Assembly: GCA_002451215.1 (NCBI GenBank)
Contig: DKBM01000070.1
Location: 1-10,675, forward strand
Origin: SM1-46 sp002451215
GTDB taxonomy: Bacteria; Pseudomonadota; Gammaproteobacteria; Acidiferrobacterales; Sulfurifustaceae
Length of the DNA: 10,675 nucleotides
Direction: 5' to 3'
Shown here piece by piece: positions 5,681 to 10,675 of this stretch; position 1 is the stretch's first letter, and each line of letters begins with the position of its first letter. The notes below the pieces were generated by a model. It saw only the letters and a list, made by a program, of their open reading frames with translations, was not told the origin of the DNA and made no database searches. The position numbers and the translations under genes are program-made.

Positions 5681-7859
5681 ATCCGCGCCGTCCGCGCCTG
5701 CGGACGCTCACGCCGATCGCTATCAGATCGGTGACTTGTGCAGCTTGCTCGAAACCTACCTCGACCGCGCTGAGGTTGCTGACGTCTATCGCGCCTTCCT
5801 GTTCGGGGCCGAGGCGCACGACGGGCAGTGCCGCAAGAGCGGCGAGCCCTATATCTACCATCCCATTGAGGTCGCGCGCATTCTCGCGCAGATGCGGCTC
5901 GACAGCCGCACGATTTCCGCCGCGATCCTGCACGACGTCATAGAGGACACCCCGACTGTCAAGGAACGACTCGCCGAGGAATTCGGCAAGGACGTCGCGG
6001 ACATGGTCGATGGTGTCTCAAAGATTACGCGCATCGAGTTCCAGTCGCAGGAAGAGGCGCAAGCCGAGAACTTCCGCAAAATGCTGCTGGCGATGGCGCG
6101 CGATATCCGCGTCATCCTCATCAAGCTCGCCGATCGTCTGCACAACCTACGCACACTTGGCTCGCTGCGCCGCGACAAGCAGCGACGCATCGCCCGTGAG
6201 ACGCTCGAGATCTACGCGCCGATTGCCAATCGGCTGGGGGTACGCCAGTGGGCGCTCGAGCTGGAGGATCTTGCGTTTCGCGCCCTCTATCCGATGCGCT
6301 ATCGAATCATCGCGGAAGCCGTGCGCAAGCGCCATGGCAACCGCAAGGCGATCGTCGAGAAGATCAGGAATGCGATCGTCGCGCAATTGGAGCGCGAGGG
6401 TTTCAGCGCGGAAGTCGAGGGGCGCGAAAAGAATCTCTACAGCATCTACCGCAAGATGTTCACCAAGCAACTCGGCTTCGACCAGGTCCATGACGTGTAC
6501 GGCTTTCGCGTCGTCGTGGACAAGGTCGATACCTGCTACCGGGCGCTCGGCACCATCCACAATCTGTACAAACCGATCCCCGGGCGTTTCAAGGATTACA
6601 TCGCCATCCCCAAGACCAACGGCTACCAGTCACTGCACACGGTGGTATTCGGGCCGTTCGGCGTTTCCATCGAGGTGCAGATCCGCACCCGCGAGATGCA
6701 CCGGGTGTCCGAGGCTGGCGTGGCGTCGCACTGGAGCTACAAGAGCGGGGATGAAGGCGGCGATCCCATGCAGCAGCGCGCGCTGCAATGGCTAAAGGAC
6801 CTCCTCGACACCCAGCAGAAGGCCGGCAATCCTCGCGAGTTCCTCGAACACCTGAAGATCGATCTGTTTCCGGACGAGGTCTACGTGTTCACGCCAAATG
6901 GCGAGATCAAGAAGTTGCCGAGCGGGGCGACGGTCATCGACTTCGCCTACGACGTACACTCCGATGTCGGTAACTACTGTGTCGCGGCGCGCGTCAATCA
7001 CGAGCTCGTGCCTCTGCGCACCGTGCTGCGCAATGGCGATCACGTGGAGGTGCTGACCTCGCCGACCGGCCGCCCCAGCCCGGTGTGGCTCGATTACGTG
7101 ATGACGAGTAAGGCGCGCGCCAATATCCGCTCCTATCTGAAGAACCAGAAAATCGGCGAGTCCGAGTTGCTCGGTGCCCGGCTCCTCGAGCGCGCGCTCG
7201 GTAGCCTGGGCAAGAAGCCCGAAGACATCAGCGAAGCCCAGCGCGCCCAGCTGCTAAAAGCCTTCAAGCTGCCAAGCTGGAGCGCATTACTGTCGGAAAT
7301 CGGGCTCGGCAACCGTTTGGCGGCGGTCGTGGTCAAGCAGCTGATTCCACAGGAAGAGGAAAGTCGGCTGCGCCGTTTGTTCCGCTGGCGTCAGAGCCGC
7401 GCGGAAGGCCAGGCGCGCGCGCTCGCGATCCGCGGCACCGAGGGCGTGGTCGTTACCTATGCGCGCTGCTGCCGGCCGATCCCGGGGGATCCCATTCTCG
7501 GCCTGCTCTCGTCGGGGCGCGGCGTCGTGATCCACACCGAGGACTGTCCGAACGTGGCGAAATTCCGCAAGCACCCGGAACAGTGGATCGATGTGCAGTG
7601 GGAGCCGAATATTGAGGGGGTGTTTCCGGTCAGCCTGCGTGTCGAAACCCGTAACGAGCGCGGCGTGCTCGCCAAGGTGGCCGCGGCTATTGCCGATCAG
7701 GACGCCAACATTGATTCGGTCAGTTTCGACGATCGCGATGGCCGCTATACCTCCATGAACTTTACCGTTGAGGTGCGTGACCGGGTGCACTTTGCGCGGA
7801 TCGTGCGCGCCATTCGCTCTTTGGAACCGGTGGCGCGCATTAATCGCATGAAAGGGTAG
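5610..7859 (+). CDS. spoT: Bifunctional (p)ppGpp synthetase/hydrolase SpoT
   Basis: A long RelA/SpoT homologue of 749 residues (E. coli SpoT 702). Hydrolase domain: YIYHPIEVA (81-89) with His84, ILHDVIEDT (106-114) with the His108-Asp109 pair, and LADRLHNLRTLGSLR (173-187) with Asp175 and Asn179, all catalytic residues present. Synthetase domain: GREKNLYSIYRKM (271-283), GRFKDYIAIPKTNGYQSLHT (325-344) whose RFKD is the RXKD form seen in bifunctional enzymes rather than the EXDD of RelA, and VEIQ-type strand IEVQIRT (354-360). TGS domain about 421-482, conserved cysteines RCCRPIPGD (619-627) plus HTEDCPN (642-648), ACT domain about 672-746. It probably both makes and degrades (p)ppGpp. ATG 5610 lies inside rpoZ and adds about 36 Ser/Pro/Ala-rich residues before homology; the first later candidate is a weak TTG at codon 43. 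Confidence 0.97.
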   Translation: MKTRSSRTKSSPRSASPEKQAPPESAPSAPADAHADRYQIGDLCSLLETYLDRAEVADVYRAFLFGAEAHDGQCRKSGEPYIYHPIEVARILAQMRLDSRTISAAILHDVIEDTPTVKERLAEEFGKDVADMVDGVSKITRIEFQSQEEAQAENFRKMLLAMARDIRVILIKLADRLHNLRTLGSLRRDKQRRIARETLEIYAPIANRLGVRQWALELEDLAFRALYPMRYRIIAEAVRKRHGNRKAIVEKIRNAIVAQLEREGFSAEVEGREKNLYSIYRKMFTKQLGFDQVHDVYGFRVVVDKVDTCYRALGTIHNLYKPIPGRFKDYIAIPKTNGYQSLHTVVFGPFGVSIEVQIRTREMHRVSEAGVASHWSYKSGDEGGDPMQQRALQWLKDLLDTQQKAGNPREFLEHLKIDLFPDEVYVFTPNGEIKKLPSGATVIDFAYDVHSDVGNYCVAARVNHELVPLRTVLRNGDHVEVLTSPTGRPSPVWLDYVMTSKARANIRSYLKNQKIGESELLGARLLERALGSLGKKPEDISEAQRAQLLKAFKLPSWSALLSEIGLGNRLAAVVVKQLIPQEEESRLRRLFRWRQSRAEGQARALAIRGTEGVVVTYARCCRPIPGDPILGLLSSGRGVVIHTEDCPNVAKFRKHPEQWIDVQWEPNIEGVFPVSLRVETRNERGVLAKVAAAIADQDANIDSVSFDDRDGRYTSMNFTVEVRDRVHFARIVRAIRSLEPVARINRMKG

Positions 7860-7982
7860 GCGCAGCAGTATTGATTGACCGGTATCTAGTTTCGTTAGTG
7901 ACAACGGCGGCGGGTCGAGTGCACCTCAGGTATGGCACTGGACACTCCACACCCAGGACTCTTCAGACGATTCGGCACTTCT

Positions 7983-8438
7983 ATGACAAAGAAAACCATC
8001 ATCAGTACCACGAAAGCCCCCAAGGCAATCGGCACCTACTCGCAGGCCGTGCGCTGCGGCGATACCGTGTACCTCTCCGGCCAGATTCCGCTGGTCCCCG
8101 AAAGTATGGAGATGGTGGGCGGTGATGCGCGCCTCCAGATCGGGCGCGTGTTCGACAACCTGAAGGCAGTGGCCGAAGGGGCTGGCGGATCACTCGCCGA
8201 TGTGGTGAAGCTCAACGTTTTTCTTACGGATCTCGGCAATTTTCCGCTGGTCAACGAGATCATGTCGCAGTATTTCCGTGAGCCCTACCCGGCGCGAGCC
8301 GCGGTGGGTGTTGCGGCGCTGCCACGTGGCGCGGGGGTGGAGATGGACGCGGTAATGGTCATCGGCGCGTCGTTCCGCAAACCGAAACAGGTAGCGAGAA
8401 AAAAGTCGGCAAAGCCAAACAGGAAGAAGCGTCGCTAG
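7983..8438 (+). CDS. ridA: RidA (YjgF/YER057c/UK114) enamine/imine deaminase with basic C-terminal tail
   Basis: RidA hydrolyses reactive enamine/imine intermediates such as 2-aminoacrylate released by PLP enzymes, sparing other PLP enzymes from damage; it works as a cytoplasmic trimer. From ATG 7983 the protein is 151 residues: AIGTYSQAV (15-23) with Tyr19, YLSGQIPLVPES (30-41), FDNLKAVAEGAGGSLADVVKLNVFLTDL in consecutive blocks (57-84), YPARAAVGVAALPRGAGVEMDA (102-123, in two motifs). Arg105 and Glu120 sit at the same numbers as the E. coli active-site residues. The core ends near 130; the extra 20 residues contain 11 Lys/Arg, unlike the 128-residue E. coli protein. An ATG at 7932 would add 17 non-homologous residues and is less likely. 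It is 123 nt after spoT and occupies the place of trmH in E. coli. Confidence 0.93.
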   Translation: MTKKTIISTTKAPKAIGTYSQAVRCGDTVYLSGQIPLVPESMEMVGGDARLQIGRVFDNLKAVAEGAGGSLADVVKLNVFLTDLGNFPLVNEIMSQYFREPYPARAAVGVAALPRGAGVEMDAVMVIGASFRKPKQVARKKSAKPNRKKRR

Positions 8439-8501
8439 TCCTGCTTCGCGAGGGATCTTCCCGCGCCGGGGGTAGCTCGCGCCGAGCACGCGTCTCTGCC
8501 C

Positions 8502-10450
8502 ATGGATCTTGCCACTCTATCGCTCAGTGTCCTCAAGGGCGCCGGCCCCAAGTTGCGCGACAAGCTTTCGCGTCTTGGGCTGCGCACGGTCCAAGACGTG
8601 CTGTTTCACCTGCCGTTGCGCTACCAGGACCGTACGCACATCACGCCGATCGGTGCTCTCACGCCCGGACAGGAAGCGCTGGTGGTCGGCCAGATTGAGT
8701 TGGCTGATGTGGCGTTCCGGCGTCGCCGCAGTCTCATCGTGCGGGTGGCCGATGGTACTGGCTCTCTCATCTTGCGCTTTTTCCACTTCAATTCTGCCCA
8801 ACAGGAGAACTTCGCGCGCGGGCGCATGGCGAAGCTCTTCGGTGAGGTGCGTTCCGGCCCCGGGGGGCTCGAGATGGTCCATCCGGAGTACGAACTGTTC
8901 GATGACCCCACGGTCATTGCGCCCGATGCGCACCTCACCCCCGTTTACCCGACAACCGAGGGCGTGCATCAACTGAGCCTGCGCAAGCTGACCGATCAGG
9001 CGCTCGATCGCTATCTCGGTGCCATCCACGAGTGGTTGCCGGCCGAGTTGCTCGCGCCGCTAAAGTTGCCGACGCTGCAGGAGGCACTGGCGTTTGTGCA
9101 CCGCCCACCGCCGGGCGCGCCGGTGGATGCCTTGCTTGCGGCTCGCCATCCTGCGCAGCAGCGTCTCGCTTTCGAGGAGATGTTGGCATTCCATCTAAGT
9201 CTCAAGCGCCTGAGAGCTCGGATGCGTCGCCATAGCGCGCCGGTGCTGGTCGGTGCTGGCAGCTTGTACGCACGCTTTTTTGCCTCACTTCCGTTTACGC
9301 CGACCGGGGCGCAGCAGCGCGTGCTCGCAGAAATCGGGACCGACTTGCGCATGCCGCACCCGATGCAGCGCCTGGTGCAAGGCGATGTCGGATCCGGCAA
9401 GACGTTGGTTGCGGCGGGTGCCTGCCTCGCGGCCGTTGATGCCGGCTGGCAGGCGGCGGTGATGGCGCCGACCGAACTGCTGGCCGAGCAGCACTGGCGC
9501 AATTTCGCGCATTGGCTCGGACCGCTCGGGCTGCAGGTGGCCTTTCTGACCGGCAGTCTGCCGGCCAAGACGCGGCGCGTAATGATGGCTGACGTGTCCG
9601 AGGGTCGGGCGTCACTCGTGATTGGCACGCACGCTCTGTTTCAGGAGGATGTCGAATTCCACAGGCTCGGCCTGATTGTGGTCGATGAACAGCACCGTTT
9701 TGGTGTGCACCAGCGCCTGCAGTTGCGCGAGAAAGGCGCTGCCGACGGACTCGTGCCGCATCAGCTCATCATGACCGCCACCCCGATTCCCCGAACGCTC
9801 GCGCAGTCCTTCTACGCTGACCTCGATGTATCAGTCATTGACGAGCTGCCGCCCGGGCGCAAGCCGGTCGATACCGTAGTGATACCCGACGCGCGCCGAC
9901 CGCAAGTCGTCACGCGGGTACGCGACGCCTGCCTCACCGGTCGTCAGGCGTATTGGGTCTGTCCGCTGATCGAGGAATCCGAGAAGCTTGAGTTGCAGAC
10001 TGCAACGCAGACGGCGGAGGCACTTGCCGGTGCGCTGCCGGAACTGCGCATCGCGCTGGTACACGGCCGGATGAAAGCAGCGGAGAAGGAACGAATCATG
10101 GCAGCCTTCAAGTCTGGCAGCGTGCACCTGCTCGTGGCGACGACCGTGATTGAAGTGGGGGTCGACGTTCCGAATGCCTCGCTCATGATCATCGAGAATG
10201 CCGAGCGCCTCGGACTGTCGCAACTGCATCAGTTGCGGGGGCGAGTCGGGCGTGGCGCCGCGCAAAGTACCTGCGTGCTGCTTTACCAGTCGCCCCTTTC
10301 TACCGCGGCGCGCGAGCGACTGGCAGCGGTGCGCGAGACTAACGATGGCTTCGAGATCGCGCGCCGCGACCTCGATATGCGCGGTCCGGGCGAGGTGCTC
10401 GGCACGCGTCAGACCGGCGATCAGCAGTTTCATATCGCCGATCTGGTCCG
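8502..10450 (+). CDS. recG: ATP-dependent DNA helicase RecG, C-terminus lost in assembly gap
   Basis: RecG is a double-stranded DNA translocase that regresses stalled replication forks and processes D-loops and R-loops. 649 codons plus CGN (Arg) are readable, against 693 residues in E. coli. N-terminal wedge domain (about 10-140) with GAGPKLRDKL (13-22), LPLRYQDRT (37-45) and HPEYELF. Helicase motifs: FTPTGAQ (265-271) as Q-like motif, GDVGSGKT (294-301) Walker A, MAPTELLAEQH (321-331), DEQHRFGVHQR (395-405) Walker B, TATPIPRTL (425-433), HGRM (521-524), ATTVIEVGVDVPNA (546-559), QLHQLRGRVGRG (574-585), and the RecG translocation motif RRDLDMRGPGEVLGTRQTG (621-639). About 45 C-terminal residues should follow ADLVR but fall in the NN. 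ATG 8502 has no evident Shine-Dalgarno sequence; the 63-nt spacer after ridA can fold into small GC hairpins. Confidence 0.96.
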
Positions 10451-10452
10451 NN
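10451..10452. other. Assembly gap (NN) in the 3' part of recG
   Basis: The RecG frame is lost at codon 650 just after HIADLV, where E. coli RecG continues LLRD and about 45 further residues. The next bases already look like the promoter and start of the following gene. At least about 130-140 bases, including the recG stop, are therefore probably missing here. Confidence 0.85.
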
Positions 10453-10454
10453 CG

Positions 10455-10463
10455 TGCTATCAT
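10455..10463 (+). promoter_or_regulatory. Possible extended -10 promoter for the DUF2788 gene
   Basis: TGCTATCAT matches the extended -10 form TG-N-TATNAT and stands in a GC-rich context 23 nt before the GTG start of the next gene. Any -35 would lie in the assembly gap, so the promoter cannot be confirmed from this sequence. Confidence 0.4.
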
Positions 10464-10486
10464 GCGCCCCCTTCCGGACGGCCGAC

Positions 10487-10675
10487 GTGAGCATCGAAAC
10501 ATTCGAATACTGGGCGCTGATCCTCGGGGTGGGCGGCCTCGTCGCCTACATGGCCTTCATCGTCTACGACCTCGGCAAGCAGTCGAAAGCCGGCAAGTTC
10601 GGCATGTTTGTGCTGTTTCTGGCGCTCGGACTGGGGCTGCTCGGTTTTCTCCTGAAGACCATCATCGTCGAGTTC
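10487..10675 (+). CDS. DUF2788-family small membrane protein, 3' truncated by window edge
   Basis: 63 codons from GTG 10487 to the end of the window without a stop. The translation begins MSIETFEYWALILGVGG, has a first membrane helix at about 9-26, a short charged loop YDLGKQSKAGKFG (27-39) and a second helix at about 40-60 ending LLKTIIVEF. The helix-KxSKAGKFG-helix layout is that of the DUF2788 family of roughly 70-residue inner-membrane proteins in proteobacteria, whose function is unknown; only a few residues are missing. Both ends would lie in the periplasm or both in the cytoplasm; the positive loop argues for a cytoplasmic loop. GGACG 8 nt or so before GTG is a weak ribosome site. It follows recG but probably has its own promoter. 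Confidence 0.8.
   Translation, partial: MSIETFEYWALILGVGGLVAYMAFIVYDLGKQSKAGKFGMFVLFLALGLGLLGFLLKTIIVEF

Noticed and set aside
7287..7904. 205-codon minus-strand open frame opposite the spoT 3' end
   Set aside because: It is antisense to the conserved cysteine and ACT regions of SpoT and shows no domain or ribosome site of its own.
7860..7982. Promoter or small gene between spoT and ridA
   Set aside because: TTGACC at 7875-7880 lacks a credible -10 at normal spacing, and the ATG at 7932 only gives a non-homologous 17-residue extension of RidA. I see nothing firm in this spacer.
8439..8501. Regulatory hairpin before recG (CGCGAG 8447-8452 with CTCGCG 8476-8481)
   Set aside because: The 6-bp arms are 23 nt apart in very GC-rich DNA where such pairs arise by chance; there is no T-tract for a terminator.

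Overview
This is a GC-rich chromosomal segment from a gammaproteobacterium, almost entirely housekeeping genes. The proteins resemble E. coli counterparts along their lengths. The order gmk-rpoZ-spoT-(ridA)-recG, with yicC and rph nearby in opposite directions, is a gammaproteobacterial arrangement. The genus cannot be told from the sequence. A Ser/Thr kinase/PP2C pair beside rph and a DUF2788 membrane protein after recG suggest a non-enteric lineage.

Left arm (minus strand, about 3.2 kb to 1): reading from the divergent promoter region at 3192-3340, the genes are a Hanks-type Ser/Thr kinase, a PP2C-type phosphatase, rph (RNase PH), rdgB (ITP/XTP pyrophosphatase) and the first 44 codons of an EamA-type transporter that leaves the window. 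Kinase and phosphatase are 4 nt apart, rph and rdgB overlap by ATGA, and the transporter starts 11 nt after rdgB, so this looks like one operon. The rph leader carries three copies of GGTATC arranged so that alternative hairpins could form around the ribosome binding site.

Right arm (plus strand, 3341 to the end): yicC (endoribonuclease family), a small lipoprotein of unknown function, gmk, rpoZ, spoT, ridA, recG and the start of a DUF2788 membrane protein. Functions cluster around guanine nucleotides and RNA: Gmk makes GDP, SpoT controls (p)ppGpp, omega carries the N-terminal residues that help form ppGpp site 1 on RNA polymerase, YicC and RNase PH process RNA, RdgB cleans the NTP pool, RidA removes reactive enamines, and RecG remodels stalled forks.

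Four NN placeholders (1633-1634, 3641-3642, 5287-5288, 10451-10452) each fall inside or at the end of a gene and break its frame. They look like contig joins. Three hide real coding sequence (PP2C C-terminus, end of Gmk, RecG C-terminus); the one in yicC probably hides little or nothing. I do not treat these genes as pseudogenes.

I see no mobile element, CRISPR array, tRNA, rRNA or clearly new multi-gene system. The points most worth following are the non-RD kinase/PP2C pair between rph and yicC, the palindrome in the divergent promoter region, the switch-like rph leader, the rpoZ/spoT overlap, the basic tail on RidA and the unassigned lipoprotein.
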